In this document: positions 7,501-13,922 of the stretch, piece by piece | How positions within the stretch are numbered: the stretch's first letter is position 1 | Layout of the letters: every line of letters begins with the position of its first letter | Source: Proteobacteria bacterium UBA6920 | GTDB taxonomy: Bacteria > Pseudomonadota > Gammaproteobacteria > SG8-11 | Direction of reading: 5' to 3' | DNA length: 14,374 nt | Assembly: GCA_002448875.1 (NCBI GenBank) | Contig: DKAS01000250.1 | Coordinates: 236 to 14,609 of the forward strand | Made by a program: the position numbers and the translations under genes | The notes under the pieces: model-generated | The model's input: only the letters and a program-made list of their open reading frames with translations | What the model was told of the DNA's origin: nothing | Databases searched by the model: none

Positions 7501-9995
7501 AGGCCGTCATTGGCGACGAACTGCAGACTGTCCTGGCCGTTGAAATTGGGCTGCGGCTGGTAACTCAGACTGGGCGCCGTTCCCGACAGCAGGCCGTGCG
7601 CCGGCGGCGTGGTGACGCGGAACGTCAGGCTGTTGCCATCGGCATCGCTGCCGCTGAGCACAAAAGGCAGGGCCGTGTCTTCGGCCATGGTCAGCGACTG
7701 CGCGGTGGCCACCGGCGCGGTATTGCTGGCGCAACTGTAAAGTTGCAGATCATCGATATACCAACCTGGCGAAGCCACCAGCGAATCGGTGGCGGCGCGG
7801 AAGCGGAAGCGCACGCTGCGCCCCGCCAGGCTGCTCAGATTGAGGCGGCTCACCACATAGCCGCCGCTGTTGCCGGTAAACGCCTGGCGGCCGGCCAGCG
7901 GATTGTCGGAACCGGGAACGATGACGCCGTTGTAGTTGCGGCCGGCACTGATCAGGCCGCCGGCATCGTTCCAGGTGCTGCCGTTGTCGGTACTGTACTC
8001 GATGACGCCGGCATCGTAGCCGGTTTCCAGGTTGAAGTCGCCGGCGAACTGCAGGTAGGCGTTCTGTGGCACCGCCAGGCTGTTGCGCATGGCGACCGTG
8101 GAATCCCCGATGCCCAGACGGCCGGTGGCTTTGAGCGAATAGGTGCCGCTGAGCGCATGACCAGTGAAATAAATCGGCGGATTGCCGCTGCCGCCGTTCC
8201 AGTGATTGACCAGACCGGTAGCGGTATTGCTCCAGGCGTTGGCGGCGGTGTTTTCGAAATCCTCCAGCCACAGGCTGGTGGCCTGGGCGCCGGCGGGACA
8301 CAGGCTGGCGCCGGCATCGGGCGTGGGATTGGGAACCGGCCCGGGTTTGGCCGGCGGTGCGGCCGCGGCGCAGCTGGTCGTGGTCATTTCCACCGCCAGC
8401 AGAGCGTTCATCACCTGGGCACAATCGTCGGCGGTGATGCCACTGCTGCCCACCAGATCGCTGCACGCCTGGTACAGAGCGTTGACATCGGAGCGAAAGT
8501 TGCTCACGGACGTCAGGTGCCTGGACAGAGCGCGATACTGGATCTTCGCGGCCTTGGTTAAACCGATGCCGGTGACGCTGTAACCATTGTAGATACCGCC
8601 GTCCACCATCAGAGCATAGGCATGATTAGGCACCCCGCTGTTGGTATGCACGCCGCCGTTGTCGGCGGTGGTACAGACAAAACTGCTGTCGGTGACCTTA
8701 CCCGGATCGCCGTTGGCGGCAGGATTCATCATATTGCGAAAGCCACCGCTCTGCCCCGCCAGATCCTCGCCCACCAGCCAGCGCACCGTCGGACTGTCAT
8801 TGGCTTTGACATTGGTGGGATCGACGTTATAGGTCAGATCGATGGTTTCCCCGAAAATATCGGCATAGGATTCGTTCAATGCGCCCGATTCGTTGGCATA
8901 GACGAGATTGGCGGTTTTCTGAATCAGGGCGTGGGTCAATTCGTGGGCAACGACGTCTTCCAGGGCAAAGCCGGAACCGTAGTTGACCCGCTGACCATCC
9001 CAGAAAGCATTGCGCATCACGCCGGGACAGCGGGTCAGGGTCGGCTCGCAAAATCGCGCCACCGAGATGATGGTCGCCCCGTTGCCGTCGAAACTGTCGC
9101 GCTGGTGTTCGGTGAAAAAATAATTGTAGTAATTGCCGGCATAATCGTGTGCATCATTGACATCCTGCACGCTGGCGGCGGCGGATGTTTCGGTACGCGC
9201 CGGCGTGGCTGGCACGGTATTGGTATCGTTGGCGTCGTAGGTCACGCGATTGCGCGCCTGCGCCAGCTGGTCGATGGCCAGCACCAGTTCGCCGCTACCG
9301 GCATCAACCCAGACCAGCTGCCACAGTCCGGGCCCGCTGATGCTGATATACCAGCTCAGGCGCGCCTGGCCGGGGCGCCGGGCCAGCAGTGCGCCGGTAT
9401 CGATGATTTCCAGCGTCGGCGTGCTGAACGTCGCGGCCACCGGCCCCTGACTTTTCAACAGCACGTTTCTGGCGACCGCCAGGGCATCCTGCGCGCTGAT
9501 CGCCGGTGTGGTGACCTGCGCCGCCAGGTAGGGCAGCAACTGTGAATTGACCGCCGTGATGCCGGCATCGGTCAGATGCACCAGTACCTCTCCCCCGCGC
9601 ACCGGCACGCCGCCGATGCTCTGCTGGAACAGCACATGAGTCTGCCCCACTTCGTCCGGGCCTTCCTCTTTACTGATGCTGAGTTCCAGGGGGCTGGCGG
9701 GATCGATAAACAAATCCCGATTGGCTTCCAGGTAGGAGCGCGCCCGCTGACTGGCACTGACCGAGATCGCCAGCGGCTGAATCAGCAGGGATGAAGGCCG
9801 GGTGCTGAGAAAATCCACCAGACCGGTGGCCTGCGCCCGGGAAACCTCCACGCTGCCGGCGCTGCCGGCGCGCAGCGCATCCAGCGCCACTTCGATGGCC
9901 GATGGCGCCGCCAGTCCGTGCGCGGTCAACAACCCCGCCGCACCGGCCACGGCCCACAAAGCCTGCTTAGTCCTGCGTTGTCCTGCGGTCGACAT
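4488..9995 (-). CDS. Secreted M4 (thermolysin-family) metallopeptidase with nine cadherin-like repeats and GlyGly-CTERM-like tail
   Basis: This 1835-residue zinc endopeptidase is exported. ATG 9995 is chosen because it yields a clean signal peptide ('MSTAGQRRTKQ' then a hydrophobic stretch ending 'AHGLAA'). The in-frame ATGs at 10064 and 10031 would add a basic, unlikely extension. Residues about 50-240 are the FTP-type propeptide ('ANRDLFIDP', 'GGVPVRGGEVLVHL'). The M4 catalytic domain spans about 250-560, with HELTH at 351-355, the third zinc ligand E375 in 'GALNESYAD' and the catalytic histidine H450 in 'GGVHTNSG'. All are intact, and H351-E375 keeps the 24-residue spacing of thermolysin. 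About 574-755 is a MAM/InhA-like jelly-roll domain. About 758-1572 holds nine repeats of about 90 residues, and 1577-1800 two Calx-beta-like repeats. A tail of GGGG (from 1806), a hydrophobic stretch and arginines resembles GlyGly-CTERM, which is processed by rhombosortase after type II secretion. Substrate unknown. Confidence 0.93.
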   Translation of the reverse strand: MSTAGQRRTKQALWAVAGAAGLLTAHGLAAPSAIEVALDALRAGSAGSVEVSRAQATGLVDFLSTRPSSLLIQPLAISVSASQRARSYLEANRDLFIDPASPLELSISKEEGPDEVGQTHVLFQQSIGGVPVRGGEVLVHLTDAGITAVNSQLLPYLAAQVTTPAISAQDALAVARNVLLKSQGPVAATFSTPTLEIIDTGALLARRPGQARLSWYISISGPGLWQLVWVDAGSGELVLAIDQLAQARNRVTYDANDTNTVPATPARTETSAAASVQDVNDAHDYAGNYYNYFFTEHQRDSFDGNGATIISVARFCEPTLTRCPGVMRNAFWDGQRVNYGSGFALEDVVAHELTHALIQKTANLVYANESGALNESYADIFGETIDLTYNVDPTNVKANDSPTVRWLVGEDLAGQSGGFRNMMNPAANGDPGKVTDSSFVCTTADNGGVHTNSGVPNHAYALMVDGGIYNGYSVTGIGLTKAAKIQYRALSRHLTSVSNFRSDVNALYQACSDLVGSSGITADDCAQVMNALLAVEMTTTSCAAAAPPAKPGPVPNPTPDAGASLCPAGAQATSLWLEDFENTAANAWSNTATGLVNHWNGGSGNPPIYFTGHALSGTYSLKATGRLGIGDSTVAMRNSLAVPQNAYLQFAGDFNLETGYDAGVIEYSTDNGSTWNDAGGLISAGRNYNGVIVPGSDNPLAGRQAFTGNSGGYVVSRLNLSSLAGRSVRFRFRAATDSLVASPGWYIDDLQLYSCASNTAPVATAQSLTMAEDTALPFVLSGSDADGNSLTFRVTTPPAHGLLSGTAPSLSYQPQPNFNGQDSLQFVANDGLVDSAPQTISIQVTPVNDPPAAVARTFSGSEDTVVTTTLSGTDVDGDPLTYRLVTQPANGTLSGVAPDLSYNPRANFNGSDSFSFVANDGKLDSAPATITLNIAAVNDPPVAESRNLSTGSGTPLSVQLVASDVEGSPLTFRITASPVNGTLSGSAPNLTYTPNSGFSGTDQFSFVANDGVLDSQPATISIAVAVGNQPPVASAASLTVDEDQSLALTLQASDPENGALTYRITVNPVNGTLSGTPPTLVYQPNANFNGNDRFSFVASDGALDSQPAQVSIVVNAVNDPPVADSFSLAVAAGRAAPLTLTGSDVEGSALSYAVTVQPVHGTLSGTPPALTYTPASAYTGADSLQFTVNDGALTSLPATVSLNVIGGNVPVADAQSLSLLEDATLALTLTGSGGSSRLQYKVTQSPINGTLSGTPPQLSYKPRINFYGSDSMQFIVSDGVLDSLPATISFTVQAVNDAPVVQAISQGIKINTATSVQLLGSDVDGDTLTYRVTANPGHGVLSGTPPVLTYTPETNFAGSDSFRYLANDGSVDSAEATVTITIAQTSPPVADSQVLRTNEDVPLNLRLTAADVNGDPLTFSVLTQPQNGTLSGTPPALVYTPAADFSGKDQFSFNASDGVLNSAPATISIDIAPVNDPPVADNLTLSVMQDTALLVPFSGSDKEGDALTFKAVTSPSHGSLISGAQGMSYRPGVGFVGTDAFTYLANDGDRNSAPASVLITVNPGVTPRDQPPTTAPGITITPTSGLVTTEAGGIASFDIVLDSRPQADVKITLSSSDLTEGRLLQANVIFTPDNWDTPQTVQVMGMTDRQRDGAVAYQIITAPAVSNDTAYNGLDPADVNLTNTEGGQDMVIITPLSGLNTNEFGRSANFTVRLAEPPAAGVILHLQSSDDSEGRIIPDTISFTQNSWDQEQTITVRGVDDNDEDGDVGYSIITEPVESRDARFNGVDPPDISVTNADNDSGRASGGGGALSPWCLLLCLLVRGRFAGRRRFTGC
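4596..5267 (-). repeat. Two Calx-beta-like protein repeats in the metallopeptidase
   Basis: Two units of about 112 codons (5267 to 4929 and 4928 to about 4596) share 'ITPxSGL', 'TxE.G..A.F', 'SSD..EGR', 'WD..QT..V.G' and 'YNGLDPAD/FNGVDPPD' followed by 'TN'. Modules of this type are common in large surface proteins and often bind calcium. They join the cadherin-like array to the C-terminal anchor. Confidence 0.75.
5280..7724 (-). repeat. Nine tandem cadherin-like repeats (about 90 codons each) in the metallopeptidase
   Basis: Reading the minus strand from 7724 to 5280, nine units recur with the core 'P-V-A-x-x-x-x-L-x-x-x-E-D', 'GSDxxGxxLTxRV', 'GTLSGTxPxLxYxP', 'FNGxDxFxFxxNDGxxDSxPATIxIxV' and a linker often ending 'VNDPP'. 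Average spacing is about 272 bp. The units are diverged at DNA level, so recent duplication is not obvious. Units 3, 5 and 7 have lost the 'ED' of the first strand, and unit 6 lacks the 'DxDG' calcium-type motif. Such arrays act as extended stalks or adhesive regions. Confidence 0.85.
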
Positions 9996-10041
9996 GCTTC
10001 CGTGATCCCCCCGTCGGAGTAACCGCCTCATACCCCTGTGG

Positions 10042-10074
10042 AATATAATTTTTATATCGTGCAATTCAGAGCAA
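10042..10074 (-). promoter_or_regulatory. AT-rich promoter-like palindrome upstream of the metallopeptidase
   Basis: ATATAA (10043-10048) and TTATAT (10052-10057) form an inverted repeat. On the minus strand they provide -10-like TATATT (10047-10042) and TATAAA (10056-10051). The -35-like TTGCTC (10074-10069) is badly spaced for both (21 and 12 bases). Initiation just after TATATT would give a leader of about 40 nt to ATG 9995 and would exclude the start at 10064. The rest of 9996-10234 holds no gene that I can see. Confidence 0.35.
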
Positions 10075-10234
10075 AATCATACACCACTTGTCGGCAATGC
10101 TCATCAACCCTGGCGGGTGTCTTGATTAGGCGGAGATTATGCGCAGGCATCCACTTGACATAACATCACCTCTGTCCGGGATACGCCACCGACCCTGCCA
10201 TGACAGAATGAAATCCCGATTAAAACCCGCGGAC

Positions 10235-11503
10235 TCAGCCTGCGGTGTGCGACCGCATTGCCGCCGGCTCCCGCACCCGGAACAGCAACAGGCCACCGGC
10301 GATGAACAACACGATGATCACCAGGATACCGCTGCGCGGATCGCCGCTGGCCCTGGCGGCCCAACCCATGAGCAAGGGACCCAGCACGACGGCGAATTTG
10401 CCCATCATATTATAGAAACCGAAAAACTCCGCCGCCTTGTCCTGGGGAATGAGGCGCGAGTAAAACGCCCGGCTCAGTGCCTGTACCCCGCCCTGCACCA
10501 GGCCGATCATCACCGCCAGCAGGTAGAATTGCCGTAATTCGTGGATTCCGTAGGCAATCAGGGTGACGGCAATATACACCAGCAGGGCCAGATAGATACC
10601 GGTTCTGGCGCCCAGACGCGACCCCAGCCGACCGAACAGCAGCGCCGCCGGAAAACCCACGAACTGGGTGATAAGCAGGGCGGTAATCAGGTCGCTGGCC
10701 TGAAAACCCAGGGATAAACCATAGTCCACGGCCATCAGGACAATGGTATCGACACCGTCGATATACAGCCAGTAAGCCACCAGAAACAACATGACCTGCC
10801 GATAGTGGCGCAGGGAACGCATGGTTGCAGCCAGCTGGCCCAGGCCCTGGCGCACGGCGGTGAGCACAGCGACCGGCGGCGCGGCATGGCGCTCCCCCAC
10901 CCAGAGGAACAACGGCAGAGAGAACAGCAGCCACCAGACGGCGACGCTGATAAATGACAGTCGCACCGCCTGCGCCGCGTCCGTCAATCCGAACCAGGCC
11001 GGTTGCAGAGTCATCAGCACATTCAGCGCGAACAGCAGCCCACCCCCCAGATAGCCCAGCGCGAATCCCAGGGAGGACACCATTTCCCGCTCCTGCGGCC
11101 GGGCCACCGACACCAGCAGAGCGTCATAGAAGATATTGCCGCCGAGAAACCCCAGGGTGGCGCCAATGTAGCAGGCGGCCGCCAGTCCCCACTGTCCCTG
11201 GGCGACGAAATACAGGGCCGCGGTCATGGTGGTGCCGAGGACGGCGAACAGGCCAAGGAATTTTTTTTGCGCGCCGCCGCGATCGGCAATGGCGCCCAGC
11301 ATCGGCGCCAGCAGCACGACAATGATGCCCGCGCAGGAATTGGCCACGCCCAGGTACCAGGTGCTTTCGGTCACCGCCGTGCCCGCGCTCCAGTAATTCT
11401 TGAAAAAGATGGGAAAAAAACCCGCCATGACCGTGGTGGCGAACGCCGAATTAGCCCAGTCGTACCAGGCCCAGGACCAGACACTACGGTTGAAGTATTT
11501 CAT
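10235..11503 (-). CDS. MFS transporter of the Atg22/UMF1 type
   Basis: The 422-residue product is a polytopic inner-membrane protein with about 12 hydrophobic segments. The N-terminal 'SVWSWAWYDWANSAFATTV' is the hallmark of the UMF1/Atg22-like branch of the major facilitator superfamily. Further family features are 'APMLGAIADRGGAQKKFL' between segments 2 and 3, 'FYDALLV', 'YWLYIDGVDTIVLMAVDYG' mid-protein, and 'GGVQALSRAFYSRLIPQDKAAEFFGFYNMMGKFA' near the end. Yeast Atg22 exports amino acids from the vacuole; bacterial substrates are mostly unknown. The ATG lies 7 bases after the stop of the nucleotidyltransferase-like gene, so the two are almost certainly one transcript. A role in exporting the product of the neighbouring system is possible but unproven. 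Confidence 0.88.
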   Translation of the reverse strand: MKYFNRSVWSWAWYDWANSAFATTVMAGFFPIFFKNYWSAGTAVTESTWYLGVANSCAGIIVVLLAPMLGAIADRGGAQKKFLGLFAVLGTTMTAALYFVAQGQWGLAAACYIGATLGFLGGNIFYDALLVSVARPQEREMVSSLGFALGYLGGGLLFALNVLMTLQPAWFGLTDAAQAVRLSFISVAVWWLLFSLPLFLWVGERHAAPPVAVLTAVRQGLGQLAATMRSLRHYRQVMLFLVAYWLYIDGVDTIVLMAVDYGLSLGFQASDLITALLITQFVGFPAALLFGRLGSRLGARTGIYLALLVYIAVTLIAYGIHELRQFYLLAVMIGLVQGGVQALSRAFYSRLIPQDKAAEFFGFYNMMGKFAVVLGPLLMGWAARASGDPRSGILVIIVLFIAGGLLLFRVREPAAMRSHTAG

Positions 11504-11510
11504 CGCTAAC

Positions 11511-12701
11511 CTATCCTCTCCCGGTCAGACGTTGCAGGAACTTGCCGACCAGGCGCAACGGCCGCAGGGCAAAATAGAGAAAGCGCAGCTTGTCCGGCAG
11601 GCGCAGCAGGGCGAAATCCGCAGTGTTGGGCAGCAGCCGGCGCCCGGGCCCGAGGAAAAACCGACGCCTGGGACTGTCAACCAGGGAATGCAGATAATCA
11701 CGCGGCTGCGCCAGCACCAGCATAGGTTCGCGCTGGGCCAGGGGATCGGAGGCGTCGGCGGCGAACAGGCGCAGCTGCAACTCGCGCACACTGGCATCCA
11801 GAGCGCCGGCCAGGGGAAATTTCGCGGCCAGCGCCGGCATGTCATAGAGCAGGTGCAGCATGCGCACCGCCACCGCCAGCACTCGCCGCACGCCCAGCGC
11901 CGACGCCCGCCGCCCCAGAGCATCCAGATCCAGGCCTGGCCGGGTCAGCATGACATGCAGATCGGCGTAGTGATACAGCCGCTGATGCCAGTATTCCTTC
12001 ACCGCGTTGCAGCAATAGGTCAGCACCTGGTCGCGTTCATCGAACACCGGCAGCACCTGGCCGGCCAGGGTCAGCTGCGCTGGCTGCTGCAACAGCAGCG
12101 CGCTGCTGATGGCCAGTTCGCGCGGCGGCATGCCGAAGTGCAGATCGATCTCCAGGTGGCGCTGCGGATGCCGCAGGCCGGCTTGCAGCGATTGCCTCTC
12201 CTGCCTGGCAGTTAAGGTAGGCTCGAATCCCTGCGCCAGGAAATGCGCCTTGACGCGGGCAAAGTCCCGCGCGGCCACCAGCAGATCCACGTCGCCGCAG
12301 CGGCGCACCGCCAGATCATTGTACACGCGCTGCGCCAGCACCACGCCCTTGAAAAAAATATGGGGCACGCCCAGCCCCGCCAGCTCGCGGTGGATGCCCG
12401 GCAGCTCGCGCAGCAGCATCATATTGAACTGGGTCGCCTGCAATACTTCCTGGCGGAAACGGTGGTGCCAATCGGCAGGAACTTGCGCGGGCCAATGCCG
12501 CGACAGCTGACGAAATACCAACCCGCTCACGCCATGGATCTGCGCTTCCCTGAACAGCGTCGTCCAGGATGGCGTCTGCGCCAGCAGGGCGCCGGCCGCA
12601 GCGACGTCCGCCGGCGACAGGGTAAATCGCGATAACAGGCGCAACAAGCGTATCTCCAGCGAGGACCAGCGTAGCGCCAGTGCTTGCGGCTCAGCAGGCA
12701 A
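11511..12701 (-). CDS. Nucleotidyltransferase-fold protein of the NTP_transf_5 type (HPr-rel-A-associated)
   Basis: The 396-residue product shows the signature of the uncharacterised nucleotidyltransferase family NTP_transf_5. It has 'HIFFKGVVLAQRVYND' (114-129, with K118-G119), then 'VRRCGDVDLLV' (132-142) with the acidic pair D137/D139, and a third acidic site in 'HLEIDLHFGM' (182-191). These match the nucleotidyltransferase core, so the catalytic acids appear intact. The start is TTG 12701, supported by GGGGAG eight bases upstream; an ATG at 12708 is out of frame and meets a stop after five codons. Genes of this family accompany HprK-related kinases and PqqD-like chaperones, and also occur in some lasso-peptide clusters. 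The reaction is unknown. It is divergent from the PqqD-like gene and co-directional with the downstream MFS gene. Confidence 0.8.
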   Translation of the reverse strand: MPAEPQALALRWSSLEIRLLRLLSRFTLSPADVAAAGALLAQTPSWTTLFREAQIHGVSGLVFRQLSRHWPAQVPADWHHRFRQEVLQATQFNMMLLRELPGIHRELAGLGVPHIFFKGVVLAQRVYNDLAVRRCGDVDLLVAARDFARVKAHFLAQGFEPTLTARQERQSLQAGLRHPQRHLEIDLHFGMPPRELAISSALLLQQPAQLTLAGQVLPVFDERDQVLTYCCNAVKEYWHQRLYHYADLHVMLTRPGLDLDALGRRASALGVRRVLAVAVRMLHLLYDMPALAAKFPLAGALDASVRELQLRLFAADASDPLAQREPMLVLAQPRDYLHSLVDSPRRRFFLGPGRRLLPNTADFALLRLPDKLRFLYFALRPLRLVGKFLQRLTGRG

Positions 12702-12741
12702 GTTGCATTCTCCCCAGGGACGGTCGGAACGACGGCAGCCA

Positions 12742-12770
12742 TTGCCGCCACATATTCGGGGGAGTATAGT
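12742..12770 (+). promoter_or_regulatory. Sigma70 promoter for the PqqD-like/kinase operon
   Basis: TTGCCG (12742-12747), exactly 17 bases, then TATAGT (12765-12770): 4/6 and 5/6 consensus matches with ideal spacing. Initiation near 12777 leaves a leader of about 27 nt before ATG 12804. It lies in the 102-bp gap between the divergent nucleotidyltransferase-like and PqqD-like genes, so a regulator bound here could affect both directions. Confidence 0.6.
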
Positions 12771-12803
12771 TGAAACCTTCCCCGTTGGCTGCAGCTATCC
12801 GCC

Positions 12804-13067
12804 ATGTACTATATCAAGCGCGACGATCTCACCGTACAAAACGTTGAAAACGAAGTATTGCTGCTGGACGTCACCGCCAACAATATCCACCAGCTCAATG
12901 CCAGTGCCACCCTGGTGTGGCAGCATTGCACCGGTGACCAAGACGCCGATCAGCTCGCCGCTCTGCTTGCCGATCACTTTGACGTCGACGCGGCCACCGC
13001 CCGCGCCGACATCGACACCATCCTGCAGCAGCTGCTCAGCCTGAACCTGATTCGCGCGGTGAAATAA
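12804..13067 (+). CDS. PqqD-like peptide chaperone (HPr-rel-A type)
   Basis: The 87-residue product has the compact PqqD fold pattern: an N-terminal strand region 'ENEVLLLDVTANNIHQLNASATLVW' (15-39), then 'DQDADQLAALLADHFDVDAATARADIDTILQQLLSLNLI', a winged-helix-like helical half. PqqD relatives are RiPP recognition elements that bind the leader of a precursor peptide and present it to a modifying enzyme. Its position 21 bases before an HprK-related kinase gene fits the stand-alone 'HPr-rel-A system PqqD family' type. It therefore predicts a peptide substrate, although none is encoded next to it in the visible part. No strong Shine-Dalgarno is visible before the ATG. Confidence 0.85.
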   Translation: MYYIKRDDLTVQNVENEVLLLDVTANNIHQLNASATLVWQHCTGDQDADQLAALLADHFDVDAATARADIDTILQQLLSLNLIRAVK

Positions 13068-13088
13068 ACCGGCGGCCACGACCAGTCC

Positions 13089-13922
13089 ATGCCAGACAAA
13101 CGCACTCTGCCCCTGAACATCCTTGGCGTCAGCATCGTCGCCAACTGCGGCGATGAGTTCAGTCTGCAACTGCTGCACGCAGGTTACAGCGCCTTCCTCA
13201 GCACCGTCCCGGCCAGCCCCGACCGGGTGTATGACATCACGCCGCGCGGTAACGGCGCCTACGAGTTGACGCTGCGCCAGGGAGAATCCCTGCGGGCGAC
13301 CGACGACTATGAGCTGCTGTATTATTTCGAAAAGAGCATTACCCTGGAAATCCAGAAACAGCGCACCGACCTGCTGTTTCTGCATGGCGCTGCCCTCGAG
13401 TATCAGGGACGCTGCTGTCTGTTCACCGCCGCTTCCGGCAGCGGCAAGTCGACCACCGCCTGGGCGGCCCTGCACCATGGCTTCAACTATCTCAGCGACG
13501 AACTGGCACCGGTGATTCCGGCCAGCGGCGCCGTTGACTGCTATCCGCATGCGCTGTGCCTGAAACAGGCGCCGCCGGCGCCTTACCACCTGCCCGCCGC
13601 CAGCCTGCACACCAGCCGCACGCTGCACGTACCCGTCGAAGCGCTGCCGTGCCAGGTTGTCACCCGGCCACAGCCCCTGACCCACGTGTTTTTCGTGCGT
13701 TACGACCCGACAGCGGCGCAACCCTCGGCCCGACCGGTATCGACCGCCGAATGCGGCGCGCGGCTGTACAGCAATGCGTTGAATCTGATGGCGCACGCGC
13801 GCTACGGACTGGATGCAGTGATCGCGGTCGCGGCGCGCTGCCGCGGTTTCGATCTGATCACCAACGATCTGGCGGCCAGTTGCGCCCTGGTACGCCAGCT
13901 GATGACGAACCCTCAGGGCTGA
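13089..13922 (+). CDS. HprK-related kinase A
   Basis: The 277-residue product belongs to the HPr kinase/phosphorylase-related P-loop family. It has 'LLFLHGAALEYQGRCCLFTAASGSGKSTTAW' (95-125), with Walker A at 114-122 (K120, S121), and 'YLSDELAPVI' (134-143) at the acidic position expected to bind metal. The N-terminal 90 residues are a family-specific region, and there is no classical HPr-binding C-terminal signature. Known HprK relatives phosphorylate serine on a protein or peptide; in lasso-peptide clusters such kinases phosphorylate the peptide itself. Here the partner is inferred to be a peptide delivered by the PqqD-like protein 21 bases upstream. The 3' end overlaps the convergent S8 peptidase gene by 10 bp. 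Confidence 0.87.
   Translation: MPDKRTLPLNILGVSIVANCGDEFSLQLLHAGYSAFLSTVPASPDRVYDITPRGNGAYELTLRQGESLRATDDYELLYYFEKSITLEIQKQRTDLLFLHGAALEYQGRCCLFTAASGSGKSTTAWAALHHGFNYLSDELAPVIPASGAVDCYPHALCLKQAPPAPYHLPAASLHTSRTLHVPVEALPCQVVTRPQPLTHVFFVRYDPTAAQPSARPVSTAECGARLYSNALNLMAHARYGLDAVIAVAARCRGFDLITNDLAASCALVRQLMTNPQG

Noticed and set aside
5280..7724. Regular spacing resembling a DNA repeat or CRISPR-like array
   Set aside because: The period is about 272 bp, the units are diverged and fully coding, and they match cadherin-like protein repeats.
7596..8561. Plus-strand open frame of 321 codons
   Set aside because: It is antisense to the jelly-roll region of the metallopeptidase, and no recognisable domain is present.
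8622..9545. Plus-strand open frame of 307 codons
   Set aside because: It is antisense to the M4 catalytic domain, where HELTH and the other zinc ligands are intact on the minus strand.
10155..10160. Perfect TTGACA on the plus strand
   Set aside because: No acceptable -10 lies 16-18 bases downstream, and it would transcribe only antisense to the MFS gene.
11400..12215. Plus-strand open frame of 271 codons, Gln-rich
   Set aside because: It is antisense to the MFS and nucleotidyltransferase-like genes, with low-complexity Gln/His composition typical of shadow frames.
12795..13796. Minus-strand open frame of 333 codons
   Set aside because: It is antisense to the PqqD-like and kinase genes, both of which have family motifs, and it has no recognisable domain of its own.
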